This document shows, piece after piece, positions 9,895 to 18,697 of a DNA stretch of 64,000 nt. The notes below the pieces were generated by a model. It did no database searches. It had not been told where the DNA came from and worked only from the letters and a program-made list of their open reading frames with translations. Origin of the DNA: Methylotenera oryzisoli (GTDB lineage Bacteria > Pseudomonadota > Gammaproteobacteria > Burkholderiales > Methylophilaceae); contig NZ_PQVH01000008.1 of NCBI RefSeq assembly GCF_004661485.1, positions 62,001 through 126,000 on the forward strand, read 5' to 3'. How positions within the stretch are numbered: the first letter of the stretch is position 1; the number at the start of each line of letters is the position of its first letter. Both the position numbers and the translations under genes were made by a program.

Positions 9895-10841
9895 AGTTCG
9901 CCCCCGTCACGCAGAGCGGCACCCAACACAGGGAAGAACAAGGCTTGAGACTCTAAAGTATTGAGTTTAGCATTACTTTCAAAGTCAAATATGTCTGATA
10001 AATCCAAACGTTCAACTTTAATATATAAATAAGAGCTTAGATAATCGTAAAAGTCTTCACGACCAACAAAAGGTGAGAGCACTAGGCGGTTAATTGTGAG
10101 TTGTGGGAACTGACGCTCAAAATTATCTAGAGAACGTTGAATTTCCAACCCAAATCGTTCGAAAATATTAGATTTTTGTTCGCTGTTGTCGCTGGAAAAC
10201 GCTTCTGTGTTTAATTCAATCTGCCTCGCGTGGTATAGCGCCTTATTAGCTGTGAAGGTAAGTAAGCCGCCATTGCTGTCGATAGATAATAACGCTAGCC
10301 CACGGTTTTCTTCTTCAATGTATGATGCAATATTCCTTTGCGCCATCTCTTGAATATCAATCACCTCTAATCCGGATTTGCTAATATCCGCAAATTGCTG
10401 CATATAGTTGCCGATCACGGTGTTCTTGGCTGACACCGCATACACATAAGACTGCCTATTTGATTTGGTGTCATCAAGTGGAATATGGATCACGTCTACC
10501 GTTGCTTGCTCAACGGCATAATCAATCATATCTTTAAGCTTCCAGCCAATGGCTTGCTTTAATTCATTATCAGACACATTTGGTTTTTCAATCTGAAATA
10601 TCTGGTATTCACCTTGCTTCATCAGCAAAGCGCAATGAAAACTATTGAAATCTAAGTCAGTATCCGCAATGATTGACTTAATATCAAAAGCATCTTTGGT
10701 GTTGTTTGCCTGAGAAATCGTCATTTTTACCAAGGGCTTACGGTCGCGGATTTTTATCACATGGGCAAGTTGCGTGCTATGCCCTGATGGCTCGATACAC
10801 AACCATCCTTGCGATTTTTTCTTGGTAAAAAATTTGATCAT
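9891..10841 (-). CDS. mshI: MSHA biogenesis protein MshI, PilM-like
   Basis: The 316-residue product is a soluble, actin-like-fold protein of the PilM/MshI type with no membrane segment; the opening MIKFFTKKKSQGWLCIE and the central LALLSIDSNGGLLTF stretch fit the family. It should sit on the cytoplasmic face and bind the PilN-like protein that follows. It is the first gene of the I-I2-J-K-L-M-N block and is preceded by a 160-base gap after mshQ, so it may have its own promoter. Nucleotide-binding motifs are weak, as usual in MshI. Confidence 0.8.
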   Translation of the reverse strand: MIKFFTKKKSQGWLCIEPSGHSTQLAHVIKIRDRKPLVKMTISQANNTKDAFDIKSIIADTDLDFNSFHCALLMKQGEYQIFQIEKPNVSDNELKQAIGWKLKDMIDYAVEQATVDVIHIPLDDTKSNRQSYVYAVSAKNTVIGNYMQQFADISKSGLEVIDIQEMAQRNIASYIEEENRGLALLSIDSNGGLLTFTANKALYHARQIELNTEAFSSDNSEQKSNIFERFGLEIQRSLDNFERQFPQLTINRLVLSPFVGREDFYDYLSSYLYIKVERLDLSDIFDFESNAKLNTLESQALFFPVLGAALRDGGEL

Positions 10842-11001
10842 GAGCGTTTCATCGAAGCCAAAATTTATTCTTGCTTTTAAATAGTATATACTACATTAAG
10901 TTGTACGTCGTAACTTATTGTAATATATCATTAATCGACTCAACTTTCTCTTTTATAACCATTTGTTTGGCACAAACGTACAGTCAATTAACTGGAGAGC
11001 A
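10842..11001 (-). promoter_or_regulatory. AT-rich gap between mshQ and mshI, possible internal promoter
   Basis: This 160-base gap is the only sizeable break between the pilin half and the platform half of the msh locus. It is AT-rich and contains the 12-base palindrome TAGTATATACTA at 10882-10893. On the minus strand TTACGA and TATATA hexamers lie 17 bases apart around it, giving a weak promoter candidate. No strong terminator is visible behind mshQ. Confidence 0.3.
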
Positions 11002-14000
11002 CTAGAAAACTTCTCGCAAGTAAATAATAGGTGCTCTATAAGTGCCAAATGTGGCGCGTGCGCTTGGATTCGTGTTTCCTGCCCCTGTCCAGTTATATTT
11101 AAGCCAAGCAGGCACGGTTGCAGTCACATCTATTGAGCCGGTGTTGCCTGCGCCGGGAGCCCTGAGTGTTAGGTTGAAGTTACCATTACTTGGCGGTACT
11201 TTAAAGCGTTTGGATGCAATTCCTGACGCTGTACAACCTAAACCGCTACTGCCTGGGTTGCCTGTATCCAGTACACACAACTCACTGGGTACTAGGCCAT
11301 CTGCGAGATTGGGATCTGTAAAGGCTAAGCTAACACCTGTCGTACAAATGTCGTTGCTATTGAGTGCCCATGAACCATTATTCCAGTACTGTGCCACCAT
11401 TGGCATTGGCAATTCTAGCAACTCAGATCCGTAGGCATTTTGTATGCGTATGCGACCACTGCGTATCAAGGTACTGCCTTCTATGATTCCAGATGCAGAG
11501 CTTACCGCATCTGTATCGGCAGCTCTTAATTTAATAGTTGCTGGTGAGGTAAGCGCACTGGTGAATGTGTAATTTGGTGTGGTATTGGCAATGCCTTGTG
11601 TGAATGATGCCAAAGGCACGCTTGCGTTTAAAAGTGAGCCGGTTGCAATTGCATTAGCATCGCTCAATGTTGTAGTCTTGGAGAAGTTAGGGCTGGTATT
11701 TGCCGTGCCGTCATAGTTTATTGTGATGTTGCCAAGCGCATTCATTGCCTTAACTTGCACATTAAAGGGTTGGGCAGAGTAGCTAAAGTTTCCTGCATTA
11801 CATCCTTGTGTAACGATGGTATCAAAATGATCTGGGATAAAACGGCCAACGTTACCTGCGCCATTGCACACGGTGCCACTATTGCCAGTATTATTGCTAG
11901 CCGTTATATCTGATCCTAAATAGCTACCACTGGTTAAAGTTGCCGTGATATCTCCATTTCCAACTTCAGTCCATTTTAGCGTACTGGCTGTTGCTACGCC
12001 GTTTGTAAATGATCCTAATGAACCTGTAAAGCTACCATTGACTGAATTGCTACCGGATGGTTGGCATTTATTAAAACTCAGTGAAGCGCCTTCTGCCGTA
12101 GTTTCTTTACCAAAGTTTGGGGTAGTTGTATTTGCTGAGTTTTGTGCAGTGACGGTAATGCCAAAGTTGCTACCAGCTTTAATCGGGGCTGTACTAATTC
12201 CTGAAAATGCAAAAATAGCTGGGGCAGTAATGAAATTATCAGAGCCTGTCATATTTAGACCACCTGTGGTGATTTTAGCGGTGAGAGTCATATTGCCCAC
12301 ATCTGCATATTGCACCGTAGTAGTGGCAACGCCGCTGGCATTAAAGCTTAAGTTGACGTTTTGGCCGCTGCTATCGCAGGCGGCAGTTGTGCTATTGCCG
12401 GAGTTTAATGCTTTATTGCCTACTCTTACTGGCATAGAGCCTGTGGCAGGGTTGTTGTAGTTACAAGTGAAATTGATATTTCTGTTAACGCTAGCGAATG
12501 CAGGCGTACAGGTTAGGCTGTTATTAGACTTTCTAACTGCACTGACGGTGACTGTTTGACTGACTTCTGAAATATGGTTTAAAACATCAAATAAAAAACC
12601 AGCTTCTAAAAAAGTAAGGTTGCTGTCACAGGTGGATCCAAAGGTGTAGTCTGAAGGGACGCAAATGACACCTGCGCCGCTTGTCTCTGTGATTTGACCG
12701 GGACCCGATTGACCAGAGGCTAGATTGATATTCAGTGTTTCAATAAACCCATTAGTTAACCCTAGCGTGATGCGAGATTCATTACTGAAGGTGTAATTGG
12801 CGGTACCGTTGCCGGTATCGTTAACAGGGTTAATGGTAGAAATGCCAGACCAAGTGCCATGGCTGCTGCTAGTAGCAATTTGCATGGTCGTGCCAGCTAA
12901 ATTAAATAACGCATGGGCTGCATCATGGGCTTCTACTACGACATTTGCCGGGTTGCAGCCAACCACTTGCCCGCTATGCACAATGTGGAAATGATCTAAT
13001 GACGTACAAGTGGTACGTACGATATTCATATCAGCCTCAGCTTGTGTTGCACTAATATCTCTGGCGTATATATATATCTCATCAATGGTGCCGTTGGCAC
13101 CATTAGGTGTGCCGGTATTGGGTGTAATGCCAGAGGTGCGGTTGTCACCAATATAAATGGAACTTAAGTTTGTAATATTGCCACTTGAAGTGCTGCGGTA
13201 CGGTGTAGTAGTGTTGGTTGTTTCTAAGTCGCCATCCAGAAATATTTGCAAAACAGTTTGGTTACTACCGGGCTTGATGTTCCAGCTCACGCCCACATGA
13301 TGCCAGGTGTTTGCGGCAAAACTACGGCTCGTTGAGGTTTCCGCAGTGAGCACGGTGCCTGCGCTGTCTGTAATCGCAAACCTTAGCCTGCCATTGGCTA
13401 GCTTCATAAAGAAAAATGGCTGCGTGGCAATTTTAGTTGCATCAAAGAATGTTGCATTGGAAGACCCAGCATTCCACGCAACATTTGATTTGTACCACAT
13501 ATCTACCGAGCCTGTGTTACCCGGTACTATTGGCGTAGCAATTGCATCTATTGTTGTATTGGAGGTGTTGTTGGTAAAGCTGCCGCCACGACAAAGTTTA
13601 CCAGTGGCTGTATTAGTTACCAACCCAATCACGGATGCATTTTGGCTATTGCCAGAGGTATCTTTAACTTCATTGGGAGTGTTAGTCCAAGTGCTTTCAT
13701 CGAACCGATACTCAGCAGTTTTTGGGTCTAATTGATTGGCTGGATACCATAAAATAGAAGTGCCGTTAGTGGTGTCGATAAACGCTTGATTGTACGAGTA
13801 TTGTGTGGAGTCAGTAGTACTTAACTGCACACCTACGGTAGCCGCAGAGCCTGTGCTGCTACCTGTTGTGTAGTTGTACTTAAAATTGCCGTTAACACCA
13901 GTATTGCTTTCGTAAAGTACGACTTGAAAGTTGTAGCGTGTCGTGGTGTTGTATAACTTCACGTTCACCCACGAAATCACAAAGCGATCTTGATTCGTTA

Positions 14001-14487
14001 CCGGATCGGTAATGAGCTCATATTTCACAGAGGCGCCAGTTGTATTGTTACCTGTACCGGCAACAATATCGGTCCAGTAAGGCAGCATAATGTTGGTTGG
14101 TATGCCTTGCGAGCAACCTGTAAAGGCTAACGCATTTGATGTGATTGGGAGCGCTAAGTTTGAATAATTACGATGGTAGCCAGACGCGTCACTACCAAAT
14201 TTTAGGATGCCGTTAGAGTAAATTCTAACATTAGTGTAATCAACACCGCCAAACGTGAACTTAAACCCGGATGGAAAGCTAATGTCAGCCCAGTCATCAT
14301 CGCCTAGAGGGTAAGTTGTACATGCAGGTGACGCACCGGTGGCGTGCCAAGTAACCGTACTGGCTGAAACTGAAGGTGTATCGTAACTAAAGCTGTCATT
14401 CCTATATGCATAGGTTGCAGCATTTGCAAGGCTACTTATTAATGATAGCGCTAAGCTTAATATTAAAATAAGAAACCGTAAGTTCAT
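11002..14487 (-). CDS. mshQ: MshQ-like large exported protein with LamG and DUF6701 regions
   Basis: A 1161-residue protein with a signal peptide (about residues 1-23, ending ANA). A concanavalin/LamG-type region (about 250-480) contains VDMWYKSNVAWNAG and WHHVGVSWNI. Repeated beta-rich stretches follow, and the C-terminal DUF6701-type region ends in ARATFGTYRAPIIYLREVF, the characteristic MshQ tail. MshQ proteins are encoded at the end of MSHA minor-pilin operons; surface display or tip adhesion is a reasonable inference, not shown. The Cys and Asn/Thr-rich composition fits an exported protein. It lies 38 bases downstream of mshP. Confidence 0.82.
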   Translation of the reverse strand: MNLRFLILILSLALSLISSLANAATYAYRNDSFSYDTPSVSASTVTWHATGASPACTTYPLGDDDWADISFPSGFKFTFGGVDYTNVRIYSNGILKFGSDASGYHRNYSNLALPITSNALAFTGCSQGIPTNIMLPYWTDIVAGTGNNTTGASVKYELITDPVTNQDRFVISWVNVKLYNTTTRYNFQVVLYESNTGVNGNFKYNYTTGSSTGSAATVGVQLSTTDSTQYSYNQAFIDTTNGTSILWYPANQLDPKTAEYRFDESTWTNTPNEVKDTSGNSQNASVIGLVTNTATGKLCRGGSFTNNTSNTTIDAIATPIVPGNTGSVDMWYKSNVAWNAGSSNATFFDATKIATQPFFFMKLANGRLRFAITDSAGTVLTAETSTSRSFAANTWHHVGVSWNIKPGSNQTVLQIFLDGDLETTNTTTPYRSTSSGNITNLSSIYIGDNRTSGITPNTGTPNGANGTIDEIYIYARDISATQAEADMNIVRTTCTSLDHFHIVHSGQVVGCNPANVVVEAHDAAHALFNLAGTTMQIATSSSHGTWSGISTINPVNDTGNGTANYTFSNESRITLGLTNGFIETLNINLASGQSGPGQITETSGAGVICVPSDYTFGSTCDSNLTFLEAGFLFDVLNHISEVSQTVTVSAVRKSNNSLTCTPAFASVNRNINFTCNYNNPATGSMPVRVGNKALNSGNSTTAACDSSGQNVNLSFNASGVATTTVQYADVGNMTLTAKITTGGLNMTGSDNFITAPAIFAFSGISTAPIKAGSNFGITVTAQNSANTTTPNFGKETTAEGASLSFNKCQPSGSNSVNGSFTGSLGSFTNGVATASTLKWTEVGNGDITATLTSGSYLGSDITASNNTGNSGTVCNGAGNVGRFIPDHFDTIVTQGCNAGNFSYSAQPFNVQVKAMNALGNITINYDGTANTSPNFSKTTTLSDANAIATGSLLNASVPLASFTQGIANTTPNYTFTSALTSPATIKLRAADTDAVSSASGIIEGSTLIRSGRIRIQNAYGSELLELPMPMVAQYWNNGSWALNSNDICTTGVSLAFTDPNLADGLVPSELCVLDTGNPGSSGLGCTASGIASKRFKVPPSNGNFNLTLRAPGAGNTGSIDVTATVPAWLKYNWTGAGNTNPSARATFGTYRAPIIYLREVF

Positions 14488-14525
14488 TATTATTTAATCC
14501 AAATTACCATCAATTTTATTTTGGC

Positions 14526-14975
14526 CTAGTTGCACTGGCTGGCTGGTGTGGTGTCTGTTGCACGGCATTTGCTTACGGTTGCATCTAAACGGCGCTCACT
14601 GTATTCAATTGTACCAGCAACGCCAGAGCTTGCCGTGGATGTAATTTCAAAGATGCGAATAGTACGATCGGTGCCTTGCTCAAAGTAATCGATCGATTGA
14701 GCACAAGTAACTGCTACCACGTAGGATCCAATATTAATATTGGCTGGAGCAGGGCAGTTCACCAAGTTTGCCGTGCCTGGGGCCAGTACTTGAAATATTA
14801 CCGACTCCAGCCCCGCACGTGCAGCCTGATAGGCTTGCGCACCTTGTATATCTTGCCTGGATGTTGCCTGTTGTATGCTGCTTATATTTAAAGCATAAGC
14901 GCCTAGTGCAGCTAAAATGACGAGCAAGAAGATTGCAGCTGGCAGTAAAAATCCACGTGTGTATTGTTTATTCAT
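14526..14975 (-). CDS. mshP: MshP minor pilin-like protein (PilX/GspK type)
   Basis: The 149-residue product starts MNKQYTRGFLLPAAIFLLVIL: a short basic leader, a Gly then a hydrophobic helix beginning FLLPAAI rather than FTLVE, as in PilX/MshP minor pilins. A conserved QAYQAARAGLE stretch follows the helix. Its start overlaps the mshO stop (ATGA). It probably primes pilus assembly as part of the minor pilin tip. Four cysteines in the C-terminal half suggest disulfides. Confidence 0.85.
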   Translation of the reverse strand: MNKQYTRGFLLPAAIFLLVILAALGAYALNISSIQQATSRQDIQGAQAYQAARAGLESVIFQVLAPGTANLVNCPAPANINIGSYVVAVTCAQSIDYFEQGTDRTIRIFEITSTASSGVAGTIEYSERRLDATVSKCRATDTTPASQCN

Positions 14976-15877
14976 GGTGAATTAGCCACATTGATTTGAT
15001 GCATCAGCGTTACTCTGGCTGTGTCCTCTGTGAGGCTGATATTGACAGAAACTATACCTGATCTTTGCAACACGCCAGACGTGTAAGTGATTTGGCAGCT
15101 TTCCAGATTATTAGCAAGTTGGCTACGCTGAACCCCTGCTAAACCATCAAGCGCGGCAATGCTGGCAGGTTGAGCAGCCTGAAACGCATAGCCCTGATAT
15201 CGCCACAATATGCGATTAGTCATATCGCATGCATAAGTGACTGGTGTAGCGACCACTTGAAAACGGTTAGAGGGGGAGGCGAGCGGAAAGCTACTGCCAG
15301 TAAAGCTCAAGGTATTGCTATTGTTTGCAGCGTTCAGTGTACGCCTGCTAGTACCTTGGTAAACATCGGCCCCAGAAATGCCTAAGTTGTAGATAACTAA
15401 TGACTGATTATTTGTGACGGTCATTGCCGTGCCTAATACATCAAAGTTGGTATCAGTAGGGTTAGAAAAATCTAAAGGATTATCCGTAGCAGGTGCAGTA
15501 CCTACTGCCGCTCGATAACGTCCTGCTTTGAGTACAGGGGTAAACTCTAACATGCTATCAGCACCGTTGACCGTAGTTCTTACACTATTAGGTAGAGCGT
15601 TTCTGATGTCTCTAGACATGCGGCGTAAAGCGATGTCAGCACGGTCTGATAAGCTTGCCCGCCGCTCACTATCAAAAAAAGACTGCGTAGGGTTGCCAAT
15701 AAATAATGCCACACCACCTGCAAGTATGCCGACGATTGTGATGACTACAACCAATTCAACCAATGTAAACCCTTGTGTGAAGGCGGGCTCTAAGCGCCTG
15801 CGGGCATGGGAGGGCATCTGTAAGTAACGTACAGATAAGTGGCTAGCTTTTAGTGGATGCCTATATATTGGGAGCAT
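14972..15877 (-). CDS. mshO: MshO minor pilin (prepilin)
   Basis: A type IV prepilin: the cleavage motif [10 protein letters not shown] is followed by one long hydrophobic helix and a C-terminal globular domain rich in Ser, Thr and Asn. The start is uncertain. ATG at 15877 overlaps the end of mshD and gives a 36-residue leader, while ATG at 15817 gives a 16-residue leader of more usual size; neither has a strong ribosome site. MshO is one of the minor pilins (C, D, O, P) that form the pilus initiation complex. It overlaps mshD and mshP in a tight cluster. Confidence 0.82.
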   Translation of the reverse strand: MLPIYRHPLKASHLSVRYLQMPSHARRRLEPAFTQGFTLVELVVVITIVGILAGGVALFIGNPTQSFFDSERRASLSDRADIALRRMSRDIRNALPNSVRTTVNGADSMLEFTPVLKAGRYRAAVGTAPATDNPLDFSNPTDTNFDVLGTAMTVTNNQSLVIYNLGISGADVYQGTSRRTLNAANNSNTLSFTGSSFPLASPSNRFQVVATPVTYACDMTNRILWRYQGYAFQAAQPASIAALDGLAGVQRSQLANNLESCQITYTSGVLQRSGIVSVNISLTEDTARVTLMHQINVANSP

Positions 15878-16535
15878 AACGAACACGGTAACCTGATAAG
15901 GTGACATCTGTATTGGCTGGTCCCGTCACACGTACACTAATTCTAAGTGCGGCATCATTACTCAAACCGAAAACACCGCCAGCTCGACTAATGGTGACTG
16001 CGGCGGTGTACGCTCCCAAACCTGCCAGTGGTGTAGTGTCGTTAGGGTTGCAAATGCCAGCACATGCAGCATTAGGCATTGAGAATCCGCCGTAATCTGC
16101 AACATTATCAAAAGGGTTGGTATTGCTGTAGCGGCTCTCTGAACCGGGAAATGGCCCAGCAATCGCTCCAGCACCTGCTGGATCTGTATCTTGTGTTTGA
16201 GTGGTGCAGTCAGTGGAGCTAGTTGCTATTGATGCGTTGGCATCATCTGGGTCACAAAAGGTAAATGGCTGCTGCTGGATTTCTAGCAATAGTGATTCAG
16301 CAATGGATAAGGCTTGTTTCCTCACTAACGGATCAGCACTATTGCGTCCGGTGATTTCCAACACTTTTAATACACCTGCTAAAGCAACGCCCATAATCAC
16401 AATAAACACAACCAACTCTACTAAAGTAACACCCCGTTGGGTAATACCCACTCGCGAAAACGCAGATGGCATTGAGCGTTTTAATAAGTCAGCTGGGCGA
16501 GTATATGGTGGTAGGTGGTTAGGTTTATCGGACAT
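15861..16535 (-). CDS. mshD: MshD minor pilin (prepilin)
   Basis: The 224-residue product contains the prepilin motif RG|VTLVELVVFIVIMG at about residue 35, preceded by an unusually long basic leader, then the MshD-type sequence ALSIAESLLLEIQQQPFTFCDPDD. The C-terminal half holds Cys pairs and the pattern GLGAYTAAVTISRAG. It starts within the last 11 bases of mshC, showing coupled translation. As a minor pilin it likely joins the tip complex. The start at 16535 could be replaced by a later ATG (MPSAFSRVGITQRG) for a shorter leader. Confidence 0.83.
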   Translation of the reverse strand: MSDKPNHLPPYTRPADLLKRSMPSAFSRVGITQRGVTLVELVVFIVIMGVALAGVLKVLEITGRNSADPLVRKQALSIAESLLLEIQQQPFTFCDPDDANASIATSSTDCTTQTQDTDPAGAGAIAGPFPGSESRYSNTNPFDNVADYGGFSMPNAACAGICNPNDTTPLAGLGAYTAAVTISRAGGVFGLSNDAALRISVRVTGPANTDVTLSGYRVRYAPNI

Positions 16536-16983
16536 AACCGGTTTCTGCTTCTACTGTAATAGTGCGCGCAGGTTCTAATGTGACTGCATTTTGGATTTGA
16601 AAGGTTGCGGTAGCATTGGGTAGAGGGCTGCCTAAACCATCAAAACCAATCACTGCGGTGCTTGCGGCCACTGTGACGTTGTTTGGTAATACTTTAACGT
16701 ATGCTGCGCGCGTAGCGGGGTCAAGTACTGGAGCGCTACAGTTATTCGTGTAGCCGAGGCAAATGGTTCGTGTTGCGATGTTCACATTGGCGAAAACTGT
16801 GGTGCGTTGCGCAATAGCTGTTTTTTGTGCGTATCGTAAAGCTGACATCAGGGTGCCATAGGCTCCCCTTGCATCAAAAGCATCCCTGCCAATAAAACGA
16901 GGTGCAGCAATTGCGGCAATTAAACCTGTAATTACAATTACTGCTACCAGTTCTACAACGGTAAAGCCTTTTAATTGACGCAT
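16525..16983 (-). CDS. mshC: MshC minor pilin (GspH-type prepilin)
   Basis: With the start at 16983 the protein opens MRQLKGFTVVELVAVIVI, a five-residue leader before G|FTVVEL, which is ideal for prepilin peptidase; the longer reading frame starting at 17055 would add 24 unlikely residues. About 152 residues follow the GspH/MshC pattern, with SALRYAQKTAIAQRT after the helix and a small C-terminal beta domain with two Cys. It belongs to the minor pilin group with mshD, O and P and is 65 bases after the major pilin-like gene. Confidence 0.83.
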   Translation of the reverse strand: MRQLKGFTVVELVAVIVITGLIAAIAAPRFIGRDAFDARGAYGTLMSALRYAQKTAIAQRTTVFANVNIATRTICLGYTNNCSAPVLDPATRAAYVKVLPNNVTVAASTAVIGFDGLGSPLPNATATFQIQNAVTLEPARTITVEAETGYVR

Positions 16984-17048
16984 GCTTAAACGAGTATACG
17001 CTGCATTTACACTTATGATGTTTATATTAAACTGGGATTGGTAAGCAA

Positions 17049-17495
17049 CTAGCACCCACCAGTCGCTACGGCAACTGCACCTGTAGTGCCATTATAACTA
17101 GCTTGGCATGTTACGCTGCCACCGTTAACTGGTCGGAATGTAACGGCCGTTGCTGTTGTGTAGTCGGGCGTAACTCCCTCTGCGACGGTTAAGCCTGTCA
17201 TTGCAGCCCCAATGCCAGCGAGTGTGCCAGTAGGTATGCCGGTAGCTGCAGCAACCGCAACTACCGTGCCATCAACCATAGTTACCGTGTTTGCTGTGCC
17301 GCCGTTTGCAAAATGTCTTGCTTGTACTACGCCTACTGATGATCGCAGACCACCAGCCAGACCATTTACCGCAGCAATTCGAGCATCATTTGTTAAGTTA
17401 ATAAATCTTGGCAAAGCAGTAGCCGCCAAAATACCTAAAATCACAATCACCACTACTAATTCAACTAAGGTAAAACCAGATTGTTGTTGCTTCAT
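17049..17495 (-). CDS. mshA: MSHA-type major pilin (MshA-like)
   Basis: A 148-residue prepilin with leader MKQQQSG and mature N-terminus [25 protein letters not shown] globular domain follows with a C-terminal disulfide pair ([12 protein letters not shown]...GGC). A strong ribosome site (AAGGAG, eight bases upstream) and a 158-base AT-rich leader set it apart from its neighbours, as expected for the most highly made subunit. It carries the [16 protein letters not shown] motif typical of MshA/MshB. Which of the two tandem pilins is the main fibre subunit is inferred from the ribosome site and order. Confidence 0.8.
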   Translation of the reverse strand: MKQQQSGFTLVELVVVIVILGILAATALPRFINLTNDARIAAVNGLAGGLRSSVGVVQARHFANGGTANTVTMVDGTVVAVAAATGIPTGTLAGIGAAMTGLTVAEGVTPDYTTATAVTFRPVNGGSVTCQASYNGTTGAVAVATGGC

Positions 17496-17653
17496 TATTA
17501 AAACTCCTTAATACGTTACGGGGTGTTAAATAGATTTTTTATAAATTTAAAGTATCTATGTTTATTACAATTAAATAAAAGCAGTGTTAAATTTTTAACG
17601 GGCACATATCCAATTAATCAAGATCCATACTTGAAATTTAGGTTTTCTTAAAG
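17496..17653 (-). promoter_or_regulatory. 158-base AT-rich leader between the two pilin genes
   Basis: This gap contains no gene. It is strongly AT-rich and ends in a good ribosome site (AAGGAG) for the downstream pilin gene. The length suggests a separate promoter or RNA-processing point that raises pilin output. No clear sigma-54 (GG-N10-GC) element or Rho-independent terminator was found by eye. Confidence 0.35.
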
Positions 17654-18196
17654 TTAGCAACCAGTTGGGTCAATCGGCGTGATCACCGGTGCACCGTTAG
17701 CTGCTGCTTCAGTGTAAGTAAACTGGCATTGTGCAGGCGTAGGTGCACCTTGAATTTGAAACGTAGCAACCGTGCCTGTGTCTGTGTAGTTATAGCCATC
17801 TGCCTGTAACTGTGCCAGTGTAGGATTAAATGTTGTGGTTAAGCCAGCCGCTGAAAGTACGCCAGCCGTACCTATTGCAGTAACGTCAGGGTATGCGTTT
17901 ACTAGGTTAATAATGCCATTTTCTGTACACACTGTACCGGTTGCCCCGTTGCTATTGTCTGCCGTGCCGCCGCCTGGGCAAGCTGTTGTGTCAGCGATAT
18001 TGTTTCTGGCCAATACTGTTGCATGGGCTAATGCTGCCGCTGCGGCAACGCTACCTCTAGCCGCATTCAGTTTTGCAATGCGCGCATCACGTTGTAGATT
18101 GGTGAATCTAGGTAGGGCAACTGCTGCCAAAATACCCAGAATAATAATCACCACAATTAACTCAATGAGGGTAAAGCCTTTAATTTTGCTAGGCAT
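17654..18196 (-). CDS. mshB: MshB-like prepilin
   Basis: With the start at 18196 (MPSKIKGFTLIELIVV) the leader is six residues before G|FTLIEL, and AAGGAAAA lies just upstream. The upstream in-frame ATG at 18217 is less likely. The mature protein of about 174 residues has the same helix and ARIAKLNAARGSVAAAAALAHA segment as the next pilin gene, plus two disulfide pairs (CPGGG...TVC and QCQF...TGC). It is paralogous to the following pilin and occupies the mshB position between mshF and mshA. Confidence 0.8.
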   Translation of the reverse strand: MPSKIKGFTLIELIVVIIILGILAAVALPRFTNLQRDARIAKLNAARGSVAAAAALAHATVLARNNIADTTACPGGGTADNSNGATGTVCTENGIINLVNAYPDVTAIGTAGVLSAAGLTTTFNPTLAQLQADGYNYTDTGTVATFQIQGAPTPAQCQFTYTEAAANGAPVITPIDPTGC

Positions 18197-18223
18197 TTTT
18201 TTCCTTTTTTTAAACAAAAATGA

Positions 18224-18691
18224 TTAATTTGTTACCAACGCTAAATCTAAACCACCGGCACTCAGTTTTGATGAACTTTGACTGGTGGAGGTGTTAATGA
18301 GCTCATACCGCGCTTCAGTATCATCACTATGTACATATACTAACTGTTTTCTGTTGATATCGAAATACCAAACAGTATGTAATCCGGCTGGTTTGGCTGA
18401 CATTTCTCCAATATAGTTGATTGGTATTTCATTAATGAAGCGCATTGGATTGGTTTTGACCAATGTTTTTACATCAACCGATTCATGTCTTGCTTGTTTG
18501 TGTACCCAGCTCTCGGCAATTGCTAAACGTATATTGTTAAGCTCTGCATCACGCGTGACTTTTCCTATACTCACTTGTGCCCTGTTCAGGCTATAAAGCA
18601 GCAAGGTTGTTAATACACTAATAATGACCAACGTGACCACAAAGTCAAATCGGTGTGCACCAGCACTGTGCTTTTTTAACAAAGCGGGCAC
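18224..18691 (-). CDS. mshF: MshF-like membrane protein
   Basis: A 155-residue protein with a basic N-terminus and one hydrophobic helix (about residues 15-35, RFDFVVTLVIISVLTTLLLY), lacking the Gly-Phe prepilin cleavage motif. The remainder looks like a small pilin-type globular domain (AELNNIRLAIAESWVHK, VWYFDINRKQLVYV). Position between mshG and mshB matches mshF of Vibrio. Role is unknown beyond the locus. It starts 6 bases after mshG ends. Confidence 0.7.
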   Translation of the reverse strand: MPALLKKHSAGAHRFDFVVTLVIISVLTTLLLYSLNRAQVSIGKVTRDAELNNIRLAIAESWVHKQARHESVDVKTLVKTNPMRFINEIPINYIGEMSAKPAGLHTVWYFDINRKQLVYVHSDDTEARYELINTSTSQSSSKLSAGGLDLALVTN

Positions 18692-18697
18692 GGAGTA

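Noticed and set aside
11042-13735. Several rightward open frames of 65-171 codons inside mshQ
   Set aside because: They are shadow frames of the long leftward gene, with no ribosome sites and biased hydrophobic composition.
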